NCBI GenBank assembly: GCA_051954695.1
Contig: JBQCHL010000007.1
Location: forward strand, 1-64,000
Reading direction: 5' to 3'
DNA from: Terrimonas_A sp051954695
GTDB lineage: Bacteria; Bacteroidota; Bacteroidia; Chitinophagales; Chitinophagaceae
Length of the DNA stretch: 64,000 nucleotides
A program made the position numbers and the translations under genes. Positions 27,000 to 34,468 of this stretch are shown here, piece by piece; within the stretch, counting starts at the first letter, position 1; each line of letters starts with the position of its first letter. Under the pieces are notes generated by a model that was given only the letters and a program-made list of their open reading frames with translations, had not been told where the DNA came from and searched no databases.

Positions 27000-28556
27000 T
27001 TAGTTCAGACCGCCTCTTCTGGTTGGAGGAGTTTGAGCAGGCCATTTGCCTTGTTCTCCAGTCCGCGGGTTAGGAGGCAGCACGCTTTTTTCACGGGAGG
27101 TTTTTACAGGATCTTCACAAGCCATATACACCAGTATCGCAGCCAGTATTGCATTGCTTCTGACATCATCAAAAACGATCTTATCATATGTATCGCGGTT
27201 GGTATGCCAGGTGTAGCTGCCATATGCCCAACTGGTAGAGCTTAATGAAAAAGCCGGAGCGCCTGCTGCTACAAAGGAAGCAAAGTCGGAACCGCCACCA
27301 CCGGGTGATCCGGGGAAACGGGTCTCGATCTGTGTACGGATATCTGCAGGTACTTTTGAAAGCCAGCGGGTCAGGTATTCATAAGAATTCAGAAAACCCT
27401 GTCCGGAAAGATTAACCACTCTGCCCGTACCATTGTCCTGGTTGAACAATACCTGCAGGTTCTTTACAATTTCAGGATGATCTTCCACAAAAGCCCTTGA
27501 TCCGTTCAATCCCTGTTCTTCACTGCCCCAATGCCCTACGAGGATAGTCCGTTTTGGATTAGGGTATATTTTTTTCAGGATCCGCATTGCTTCCATCATC
27601 ACGAGGGTTCCGGTACCATTGTCTGTAGCACCAGTGCCACCATCCCAGGAATCAAAATGCGCAGAAAGCATTACATACTCATCCGGTTTTTCGGTGCCTT
27701 TTATTTCTGCGATCGTATTGAAGGTAGGCACTACACCCAGTTCTTTTGAATCAGTACGCACACTGATCTTTGGTTTGATATCCGATTCGGTAAGGCGGTA
27801 CAGCAAACCGTAATCTTCCAGGGCAACATCTATGGTAGGGATCTTGGTTGTGTTGGCGCCGAATATTTTGTTGACACCAAAACCATTCGACCAAAGAGAA
27901 GATACTATACCAGCAGCACCTGCTTTTTCGAGTGCCAGTGCCAGGTTCTTGCTGTTAAGACCTGTTTTGCGGATACGTTTACCCCATGCTTCCTGCAGCG
28001 CAGCCCTTTCCTTTTTCATTTTTTCAAATGATTCCTTGGTCCCAAATTCTTCCCAGTTATAATCGGGGCGGCCGGTTGGCTGCATCATGGAGATAAGAAC
28101 AAACTTGCCTTTTACATTAGGCAACCATTGCTGAAAAGCGATTGAGTCAGCTACGTCAGCCAGTATGATCGTTTCGCCGGTAATGGTTTTGCCGCCGGTG
28201 CTTGGGCTCCAGGCAAGTTGTGTGCCCTCCAGCGATCTCACACGTGGATAAACCATATCAATATGTGAAACTCCTCTTTCCCAACCTCTCCATTCACCCC
28301 ATTTTTCATTGCGGGCTGTGATGCCCCAGCTATTGTATTTTGCCACAGCCCAATCATTGGCCTGTTTCATTTGCGGAGTGCCTACCAGCCTGGGGCCGAT
28401 GCCATCCATGAGTTCGTGCGCCAGGGTTTTCAGTTGAGAATTTTCGGTGGCTTCCTTCACAATGCTCTTTACAATTACAGAGTCATTTACCTGCCCGAAA
28501 GCAAGGCTTCCGGCCAGAAGACAGGCAGGAAGGAAAAGCGTGCTTGTTTTTTTCAT
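27000..28556 (-). CDS. M28-family zinc aminopeptidase/carboxypeptidase with PA domain
   Basis: About 518 residues, exported. The start at 28554-28556 gives a clean signal peptide (MKKTSTLFLPACLLAGSLAF); the frame continues upstream to 28610 without added features. The catalytic block has SAHFDSWDGGTGATDNGTG (metal ligands His and Asp) and HWGSEEQGLNGSRAF (acid/base and ligand Glu). A PA-type insertion domain covers about residues 120-260. The layout is like carboxypeptidase Q and bacterial M28 peptidases that trim peptides in the periplasm. It is divergent from a beta-barrel protein gene. Confidence 0.9.
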   Translation of the reverse strand: MKKTSTLFLPACLLAGSLAFGQVNDSVIVKSIVKEATENSQLKTLAHELMDGIGPRLVGTPQMKQANDWAVAKYNSWGITARNEKWGEWRGWERGVSHIDMVYPRVRSLEGTQLAWSPSTGGKTITGETIILADVADSIAFQQWLPNVKGKFVLISMMQPTGRPDYNWEEFGTKESFEKMKKERAALQEAWGKRIRKTGLNSKNLALALEKAGAAGIVSSLWSNGFGVNKIFGANTTKIPTIDVALEDYGLLYRLTESDIKPKISVRTDSKELGVVPTFNTIAEIKGTEKPDEYVMLSAHFDSWDGGTGATDNGTGTLVMMEAMRILKKIYPNPKRTILVGHWGSEEQGLNGSRAFVEDHPEIVKNLQVLFNQDNGTGRVVNLSGQGFLNSYEYLTRWLSKVPADIRTQIETRFPGSPGGGGSDFASFVAAGAPAFSLSSTSWAYGSYTWHTNRDTYDKIVFDDVRSNAILAAILVYMACEDPVKTSREKSVLPPNPRTGEQGKWPAQTPPTRRGGLN

Positions 28557-28699
28557 ACTAATCAAAGATTTAGGAGATTGTTTTACTGGTCGAATATATG
28601 GAATCATCACAACTTATCCGCTGTTGCAAAGCAACGCTTTTACCAACCCTTCTGTCAGCACGGGAATAAACCCCTATTTTTAGTATAAACCCGATCGCC

Positions 28700-29476
28700 A
28701 TGATCACCACACCAAAACACTGCCAGCGGTTTTTAATTACATCCATATTATCTCTGTTGCTGTTTAAAGAAGCAACAGCACAATCAAACGATCATCCTTT
28801 TATGATTTCGCTTACCGGGGGATTATCTTTTCCGGTTGGCCGGTTTGCAGATAATAATGTCGCCAACCTGAACTCAGGATCATCTATGATCGGTGCTGCC
28901 AAAACAGGATGGAACGGCAACATTCAATTCGACTATCAGTTGAGCACACATTTTGGTATTGCGCTTACCGGAGGAGTAAGTGAGTATAAACGGGACGGGG
29001 ATATGTTTGTAAAATATTATGAGAGCATCTACGGAAATAAGAGTACAGTTGATTCAAAAAAATGGAGTGTGATAAAAGTGCTGGCAGGCCCAACTTATAT
29101 TGCTGCTGTAAATAAAAAATTATCATTCCGGTCAGGCCTGTCGGCAGGCATTGCTAAAACAGCAGTACCAGGTTATAGCTTTACCACCCACAATTCCGCA
29201 GGAGAGACATTATCAGCAGGTACAGCCAGCAAGGCAAAAATGCCTGCAGCATTTGCATACCAGGTGAATGCAGGATTAGGCTATGAACTAAGCCAAACAG
29301 TTTTGCTGTTATTCGATATAAGTTATTTTGATGCCACAGCTACTGACAAGCGTATACCGCTAATGGGTGGCCCGGTCGTGGTCAGTCCGAATCCTCAACC
29401 TGTTTCTTCTCAGATCAGGGAAAAGTATAAGCTGAGTGCTTTCTCAGCTACGCTGGGCATTGGTTTTCGCCTTTAA
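28700..29476 (+). CDS. Outer-membrane beta-barrel protein
   Basis: A 258-residue exported protein with a signal peptide (about 1-28, ending KEATAQ) and alternating hydrophobic strands: ISLTGGLSFPVGRFAD, NIQFDYQLSTHFGIALTGGVSEY, FAYQVNAGLGYELSQTVLLLFDISYF and a final SAFSATLGIGFRL, ending in an aromatic-X-hydrophobic pattern typical of barrel C-termini. This fits the outer-membrane beta-barrel family of Bacteroidota; function unknown. Its last 33 nt overlap the 3' end of the convergent MarR-GNAT gene. Confidence 0.82.
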   Translation: MITTPKHCQRFLITSILSLLLFKEATAQSNDHPFMISLTGGLSFPVGRFADNNVANLNSGSSMIGAAKTGWNGNIQFDYQLSTHFGIALTGGVSEYKRDGDMFVKYYESIYGNKSTVDSKKWSVIKVLAGPTYIAAVNKKLSFRSGLSAGIAKTAVPGYSFTTHNSAGETLSAGTASKAKMPAAFAYQVNAGLGYELSQTVLLLFDISYFDATATDKRIPLMGGPVVVSPNPQPVSSQIREKYKLSAFSATLGIGFRL

Positions 29477-30454
29477 CCGGTTTTGCTTTTTGGTCTTTGG
29501 CTGATCAAACCGCAGTTCCATCTGGATATTGCAACGTTCATATGGTGAGGGTCGGCCGGTCAGTTTTATAAATCCCAGTTTATCATACAAACGGATAGCT
29601 GGTTTCAGCAGGGTATTGCTTTCCAGGTAAAGTGCTGAAGCACCCTCAGCTCTCGCTTTCTCTATTGCAGCCAGCCCCAGTTTCAGGCCGATATGCTGAC
29701 CCTGGAATTTAGGAGATACAGCCATTTTTGCCAGCTCAAAATCATATAAGGGGTCGTTCATTTTTACCAGGGCGCAAACACCAGCAGGCTCCCCGTTGTA
29801 TAAGGCTACAAGTATATGACCGCCTTTATCCAGGATATATCCTTTGGGATTATCCAGTGCTTTATAATCGGCTTCTTCCATTTTAAAATAACGGGAGATC
29901 CATTCCACATTCATGTCTTTGAACACATTCTTGTAGGCAGGTTTATAATCAACGATCTCCACTTTGCGGCTTTCGCGTTTCTTACGGTGTTCCTGTACAC
30001 GTTCAAAAAGTGATTTTTGTTCCAGCAGGTATTCCCATTCAGCAACGGCTTTCCAGAGATCGTAAGTGGCCTGGGACGACAACTCATCTACTGCGCTACT
30101 GATATCAGTGTACTGGTCCTGTATTTTTGCTGTGATCTCTTTTCCTTTTTTGGAAAGGGCAACTACATTGCGGCGCCCGTCCGTTTTATCTTTCTTTTCC
30201 GTTACCAATCCCTTTTTGGCCATTTCACTGATGATCTTACTAACGGAAGGGTGGGAGTGGCCGATCTCTTTGGCGATCTCGGTAATGGCTTTCTCACCAT
30301 CTGCTGAAAGTGTATAAAATACCGGGAACCATTTCGGCTGCAGGTCCACACCATACATTTCATAAATGAGATACGCATCAGCGACCATTTTTTCTGTAAG
30401 CATCCGCAACCTGCTGCCGAGTGCGAGCTTGCCAACTTTATTGAAGAATTCCAT
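29444..30454 (-). CDS. MarR-type regulator fused to a GNAT acetyltransferase
   Basis: A 336-residue fusion. Residues about 1-150 are a MarR winged-helix domain (recognition part HPSVSKIISEMAKKGLV, then wing KTDGRRNVVALSKKG). Residues about 165-320 are a GNAT domain with FELAKMAVSPKFQGQHIG and the acetyl-CoA loop, then LYDKLGFIK. The same fusion occurs in several bacteria. The acetyltransferase substrate and the MarR ligand are unknown. A palindrome TTATGTAA-N4-TTACGTAA lies 14 bp before the start, so autoregulation is likely. The upstream SDR gene is on the same strand, 77 bp away. Confidence 0.92.
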   Translation of the reverse strand: MEFFNKVGKLALGSRLRMLTEKMVADAYLIYEMYGVDLQPKWFPVFYTLSADGEKAITEIAKEIGHSHPSVSKIISEMAKKGLVTEKKDKTDGRRNVVALSKKGKEITAKIQDQYTDISSAVDELSSQATYDLWKAVAEWEYLLEQKSLFERVQEHRKKRESRKVEIVDYKPAYKNVFKDMNVEWISRYFKMEEADYKALDNPKGYILDKGGHILVALYNGEPAGVCALVKMNDPLYDFELAKMAVSPKFQGQHIGLKLGLAAIEKARAEGASALYLESNTLLKPAIRLYDKLGFIKLTGRPSPYERCNIQMELRFDQPKTKKQNRLKAKTNAQRS

Positions 30455-30467
30455 ATTGTATAAGTAA

Positions 30468-30487
30468 TTATGTAATCAGTTACGTAA
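30468..30487. promoter_or_regulatory. Candidate MarR operator
   Basis: TTATGTAA TCAG TTACGTAA, a 20-bp imperfect palindrome (one mismatch per arm pair), sits between a -7 box (30485-30492) and the ATG at 30454, where repressor binding would block transcription. Confidence 0.55.
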
Positions 30488-30513
30488 ATGTAGGAAAAAT
30501 CAATATCAGACAA
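30485..30513 (-). promoter_or_regulatory. Candidate promoter of the MarR-GNAT gene
   Basis: Minus strand TTG (30511-30513), 18-bp spacer, TACATTTA (30485-30492), close to the Bacteroidota TTG/TAnnTTTG pattern with one mismatch. It overlaps the palindrome. Confidence 0.45.
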
Positions 30514-30531
30514 TTCAAACCAGCAGGTTTT

Positions 30532-31302
30532 TTAGCGGAAAATATCTTCCTGCAGCATCTTCAAAACGGCTTCTTTTATATTCACTTCATTCTTTACTTC
30601 CTTACCAAGGCACCAGTGAAACAACTCTTCTGAGCCGGAAAGATATTGCTGCACAATGCTCTCACCGATCTTATCGGGACTGATCAGGTCTTTTCCGGGA
30701 GGATAAGAGCGGCCAGGAAAATCATAAGTTACATTGTTCACAAACAGATGATGATAACGGATGCCGTAACAGGCCGTTTCGCGGGCAAAGGTTTTAGCCA
30801 TTTCAATTTCAAGCCGGGTATACAGGTTAGACAAAGCGGCCCAGGGCCGGGGCTCCAGGTGATCGGTGTTGCTGACACTGACATACATGCCATGACGGTT
30901 TTGTTTCATCAGGTCGAGAATAATACGGCCGCAGATAAAAAACAGTGTGAGATGCTCATCCAGCATTTTATGCCAGCTCAATATGGGAAGGCTTGTCAGG
31001 TCAGCAGAAGGGGATGGAGGTTCCAGGGCAACAATAGCCAGTTCCAGTTGACCCAGCTCCTCTACGATGGCATCAGCGAGCTCAAAGGCTTTGCGGTGAT
31101 CAGGCATATCCACCAGCAGGGTGATCAACCGCCCGTCCGGAATGCCTTCTACCTCCTGTTTCAGACAGGTAATATCCTGGGCGCTTTTAGCCGGTGCAAT
31201 AACAGTAGCTCCGGCTTTCATCAGGCTGCGGACGATACCATTACCGATGATGCTGAATGCACCTGCAACGAATACATGTTTCCCGGTAAGTGTTTTTTGC
31301 AT
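30532..31302 (-). CDS. SDR-family protein with altered active site
   Basis: A 256-residue Rossmann protein. VAGAFSIIGNGIV near residue 12 fits the nucleotide loop of classical short-chain dehydrogenases. The usual YxxxK motif appears as Y-T-R-L-E (in SNLYTRLEIEMAK), so the catalytic Lys is replaced by Glu, and LFVNN follows the RVN-like strand. Either the enzyme uses another mechanism or it is a binding protein. It lies between the lipid operon and the MarR-GNAT gene on the same strand, but 241 bp with a long inverted repeat separate it from the operon. Confidence 0.82.
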   Translation of the reverse strand: MQKTLTGKHVFVAGAFSIIGNGIVRSLMKAGATVIAPAKSAQDITCLKQEVEGIPDGRLITLLVDMPDHRKAFELADAIVEELGQLELAIVALEPPSPSADLTSLPILSWHKMLDEHLTLFFICGRIILDLMKQNRHGMYVSVSNTDHLEPRPWAALSNLYTRLEIEMAKTFARETACYGIRYHHLFVNNVTYDFPGRSYPPGKDLISPDKIGESIVQQYLSGSEELFHWCLGKEVKNEVNIKEAVLKMLQEDIFR

Positions 31303-31389
31303 GGGTCAATTGCACAAAGTTCAGCACAGGAGAAGGTTTCACCCATGTCGGAAATACTTCAGTATATGTCGGAATCACTGAGATTAAAC

Positions 31390-31495
31390 TCCCACAAAGA
31401 CAACAGAGACCACAAAGAAATATTCTATCTTACTTTATTACGGTCAATAATAGCTCGGGCATTATTTCTTTGTGGTCTCTGTTGTCTTTGTGGGA
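31390..31495. repeat. Inverted pair of the CTTTGTG/GTGGGA unit, element C
   Basis: Arms 31390-31422 and 31463-31495 are perfectly complementary over 33 bp with a 40-nt spacer. The CTTTGTG side faces the spacer, as in element A. It lies 48 bp past the last gene of the lipid operon (stop at 31544) and could also work as a strong transcript end or 3' stabiliser. Confidence 0.9.
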
Positions 31496-31543
31496 ATCCG
31501 ACTGGTGAAACTAAATCATTACCAGATATAAAACAGTGGGCGA

Positions 31544-32479
31544 TCAACTGATCTTTGCCATATACGCTTCGAAGAAGCGGTTGAAGGAACGGCTCTTTAA
31601 TATTTTTTCAAAAAGAAATATGCCGATGGCCGCGCAAAGTATACCCGCCAGCACATCCAGCACATAGTGATGACTGGTATAGACTGCCGAAAACCATATA
31701 CCCAACGTTACTATAATGAAAAGAAGATTGAAGTAACCCAGTTTCTTTTTAAATCCATAATACACTACGATCAGCGGATAAGCCGAATGAAGGGATGGCA
31801 TAGCTGCAAACACGTTGGAGCTTTTTGCATAAATGGATTGAAAAATGCTTACCCCAAAATATTCATCAAAGCGCGCAAGCCCGGCTGTGCTGCCCGGTGT
31901 GTTCAATTCTGCCACCAAACCATGTTCCTGCAAATACCAGGGTGGAGCAGCGGGATAAGTGTAATAACCAACAAAACCTACCAGGTTGACCAGGAAAAAG
32001 GTAAGACTGAATTGCAGGAAAAGCCTGCGGTTGGTAAAAAATAAATAAGCGGCAAAAGCCAGGGGCACAGGTATCCAGCACAGATAAAATATTCCGCTGA
32101 GGATATCGAAAAAGGAAGAGTGATGCTGCAGGAAATACTCATTTGGCGTAATAACAGTTCCGCCGGAATGAATGCCGAATACTGCTTTTTCTGCTGCATG
32201 AAGGCTGCCAGTATGCACATCACTGAAGAGGTAATTAGGAAAAGCCTTCATGTAATCAAACAGTATCCAGTACACGATGAAGACTGAAAACCCAATAATG
32301 AATTTACGGGTGAAGCCAGAAGCGTAATACAGCAGGTTGAATAAAACCACCAGGAATACCTGGTCCGGCTTGAACCCTACCAACAAAGCGGATATTAGAA
32401 GATAAGCCGCCGATAAAAGAATAGTGATCAGCAGGTCTCTGGAAGTAAATAATCCAGGCTGCCCCTGGATTGTCTTCAT
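31544..32479 (-). CDS. PAP2-family inositol phosphoceramide synthase candidate (Aur1-like)
   Basis: A 311-residue protein with about eight hydrophobic helices. YTYPAAPPWY (173-182), AMPSLHSAYP (226-235, His231) and YTSHHYVLDVLAG (267-279, His and Asp275) are the PAP2_3/Aur1 motifs; His231 and the second His form the phosphotransfer pair. Aur1-like enzymes move phosphoinositol from phosphatidylinositol to ceramide. In Bacteroides thetaiotaomicron a PAP2-type gene of the inositol-lipid cluster has that role (from memory). It is the last gene of the operon, overlapping the fatty acid hydroxylase gene by 4 nt. A plain lipid phosphatase is the alternative. Confidence 0.82.
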   Translation of the reverse strand: MKTIQGQPGLFTSRDLLITILLSAAYLLISALLVGFKPDQVFLVVLFNLLYYASGFTRKFIIGFSVFIVYWILFDYMKAFPNYLFSDVHTGSLHAAEKAVFGIHSGGTVITPNEYFLQHHSSFFDILSGIFYLCWIPVPLAFAAYLFFTNRRLFLQFSLTFFLVNLVGFVGYYTYPAAPPWYLQEHGLVAELNTPGSTAGLARFDEYFGVSIFQSIYAKSSNVFAAMPSLHSAYPLIVVYYGFKKKLGYFNLLFIIVTLGIWFSAVYTSHHYVLDVLAGILCAAIGIFLFEKILKSRSFNRFFEAYMAKIS

Positions 32480-33105
32480 GCTTTGTGCTTCTTGGGAAAA
32501 CCTGACCGGAAGATCTCATCCCAAAGCGAAGAACTTACGCCATATCCTTTGGTTGAGTCATCGTAGTGATGCAGCATATGATGTTGCTTCACTCTCTTCA
32601 TCAGGGAACTTTTAAAATTATAGTGATGCATGGCATAGTGCATCATATCATATGCAAGATAACCGGTGATAAAGCCAGGGTAGAATGACCACAAATAAGC
32701 TTTCTCCTTAAAGAATAAAGAAAAGAGGAAATAAAACCCGACAGCCAGGGGAATACTGGCAGAAGGTGGCATTACCAGCCGTTTTGCATCTTTTGGATAG
32801 TCATGATGTACGCCGTGAAAAATAAAGTGCAGTCGCAGCGCCCATTTCGCTTTAGGCACAAAATGGAATATATAACGGTGCAGCAGGTATTCTGTAAGAG
32901 TCCATACAGCAAGGCCGCCGATAAAGCACAATGCAAACGCCCCGATATTCAATGGAGCGGTCAATGCACGGTAAGAAAAATAGATGACCACAGGCACATA
33001 TACAAAAAGCGGCACTGTAAAATGAACTTTAGATAAGCCCTCTAACAGATTGCTTTTGAACATCCTCGTGGACTCAGTGGAATTCGAAATATAGTTCTTC
33101 TTCAT
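32476..33105 (-). CDS. Fatty acid/sphingolipid hydroxylase-like di-iron membrane protein
   Basis: A 209-residue membrane protein with the histidine boxes of the sterol desaturase/fatty acid hydroxylase superfamily: HRYIFH, HFIFHGVHHDYP and HYAMHHYNF followed by HHMLHHYDD. The compact size and the HGVHHDYPKD box resemble the Scs7/FA2H sphingolipid 2-hydroxylase core without the cytochrome b5 domain. In this operon the natural substrate would be the ceramide acyl chain. It overlaps the IPC synthase candidate by 4 nt. An in-frame ATG at residue 15 is a possible alternative start. Confidence 0.86.
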   Translation of the reverse strand: MKKNYISNSTESTRMFKSNLLEGLSKVHFTVPLFVYVPVVIYFSYRALTAPLNIGAFALCFIGGLAVWTLTEYLLHRYIFHFVPKAKWALRLHFIFHGVHHDYPKDAKRLVMPPSASIPLAVGFYFLFSLFFKEKAYLWSFYPGFITGYLAYDMMHYAMHHYNFKSSLMKRVKQHHMLHHYDDSTKGYGVSSSLWDEIFRSGFPKKHKA

Positions 33106-33131
33106 GTACGCAGGTTTAAAAAACGGTCCGG

Positions 33132-33668
33132 CTATTTCAACACTTTCTTTCTTTCTACCACTTCTGTTCCAGTGGCCGGATCTGTTCCTTTTACTTCAAA
33201 ATATTCAATGTTTGGCGACCAGAACGTACCACCTTTATTGATCTTGATAAAGATACTTTTAAGAATGACCATTTTTTCATTGATCGTGGCAAATACATGG
33301 TATTTACCATCTGCCGCTTTGGTCAAAAACATCGGGTACTTGGAATACGACACAAAATTAAGCTTGTATTTGCCATCTTCCAGTCGTTTTGTTTTAACAC
33401 CATAGGCAAATTTACGCTGTATAAAACTAAGCTCCTCTTTTTGCCCCTTTTCTGCATACCTGATCCAGTACACGTGAACCGGGTTGTCTTTATCCAATTC
33501 GCCATTTTCTTCCAGGCGCAGATCACACATGATTGTGTTCGTGTTCGGATTGCGCTGTAAATAAAATAACTGCTCGGTGGTGGCTGGTGGTGTAGGGAAA
33601 CTCTCCTGTGCTGCAGCTAACATGCCCCAGCAGATGAACAGAGCCAGCAGGCCCTTCTTATGCAACAT
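33132..33668 (-). CDS. Exported DUF4833 domain protein
   Basis: A 178-residue protein with a signal peptide (about 1-21, ending GMLAAAQ). The remainder (VHVYWIRYAEKGQKEELS, KYKLNFVSYSKYP, FATINEKMVILKSIFIKI, FWSPNIEYFEVKG) fits the DUF4833 family, of unknown function. It lies inside the lipid operon, 26 bp before the hydroxylase gene, so a periplasmic role in lipid handling is possible, but nothing in the protein proves it. Confidence 0.75.
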   Translation of the reverse strand: MLHKKGLLALFICWGMLAAAQESFPTPPATTEQLFYLQRNPNTNTIMCDLRLEENGELDKDNPVHVYWIRYAEKGQKEELSFIQRKFAYGVKTKRLEDGKYKLNFVSYSKYPMFLTKAADGKYHVFATINEKMVILKSIFIKINKGGTFWSPNIEYFEVKGTDPATGTEVVERKKVLK

Positions 33669-33740
33669 AACTGATCTTTAAAATTTATTCCTTTTTATAT
33701 ATTAATTCCTTGTTTCCGGGCAATTCATATATCAAACAAC

Positions 33741-34448
33741 TCAGCGGGCTTCTTGTTTATCCAGTGCTTTTTTTGCATCCATCAGCCGTTTCACAGCCGT
33801 AATATTGGTCAGTACAGCCATTATGGTAATGGGAATAGTGAAAACAGACATAGTTTCGAACACTGGGATCGGGAGGCCCTGCACAGATACTTTATAATCT
33901 CCACCGATAATGCTGCCGGTGATCCCGCAGGCAATCGCCGACAGGCCTGTCAGCACCACCCGTTCAGGTCTTTGCATCAGTCCGCCTTTGTTCTCAATCC
34001 CCAATCCCTCACTGCGTGCCCTGGTGTAGCTTACCATCATGGAGCCGATCAGGGCGATAAAGGCAAAGATCGAGCTCAGGAAATAATGATGTGCCACCAG
34101 GTAGTAACAGATCCCGAGAAACATGATGCATTCACTATAGCGGTCCAGCACAGAATCGAACAGGGCCCCGAACTTGGAGCTCATATTACCCAGCCTCGCC
34201 ACCTGCCCGTCAAGCATATCAAATAACCCGGCGAAAAGGATCAGGCCACCGGCCCACCCAACATAGGAAAGATCTCCTCGATGGCCTTTTTCACCACCTT
34301 CAATAAAGATGATCGCCACCACTATATTCAGGATCAGGCCCGTAATGGTCACCGCATTGGGCGTGAATCCGATCTTGATCAGGCCTTTGACCAATGGGTT
34401 AATAATGACATAAATACCTTTCTGCAGGCGGTCCCTTGTACTGGGCAT
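33741..34448 (-). CDS. CDP-alcohol phosphatidyltransferase, likely phosphatidylinositol-phosphate synthase
   Basis: About 235 residues with six helices. The start at 34446-34448 (MPSTRDRLQKG) avoids a 37-nt overlap with the DUF5686 gene that a longer frame would give. DMLDGQVARLG and GALFDSVLD give the full D-x2-D-G-x2-A-R-x8-G-x3-D-x3-D motif (Asp77, 80, 98 and 102). The enzyme moves a phosphatidyl group from CDP-diacylglycerol to an alcohol. With the inositol-phosphate synthase upstream, inositol phosphate is the most likely acceptor, giving phosphatidylinositol phosphate. Other alcohols cannot be excluded from sequence. Confidence 0.86.
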   Translation of the reverse strand: MPSTRDRLQKGIYVIINPLVKGLIKIGFTPNAVTITGLILNIVVAIIFIEGGEKGHRGDLSYVGWAGGLILFAGLFDMLDGQVARLGNMSSKFGALFDSVLDRYSECIMFLGICYYLVAHHYFLSSIFAFIALIGSMMVSYTRARSEGLGIENKGGLMQRPERVVLTGLSAIACGITGSIIGGDYKVSVQGLPIPVFETMSVFTIPITIMAVLTNITAVKRLMDAKKALDKQEAR

Positions 34449-34468
34449 TGCTCTATAATTTTGAATCG

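Noticed and set aside
31390..31495. Possible CRISPR-like repeat
   Set aside because: There are only two copies in inverted orientation, with no regular spacers and no cas genes; it is an inverted pair.
30646..31551. 301-codon open frame opposite the SDR gene
   Set aside because: It covers the SDR gene in antisense and runs through the inverted repeat and into the lipid operon end; no domain is visible.
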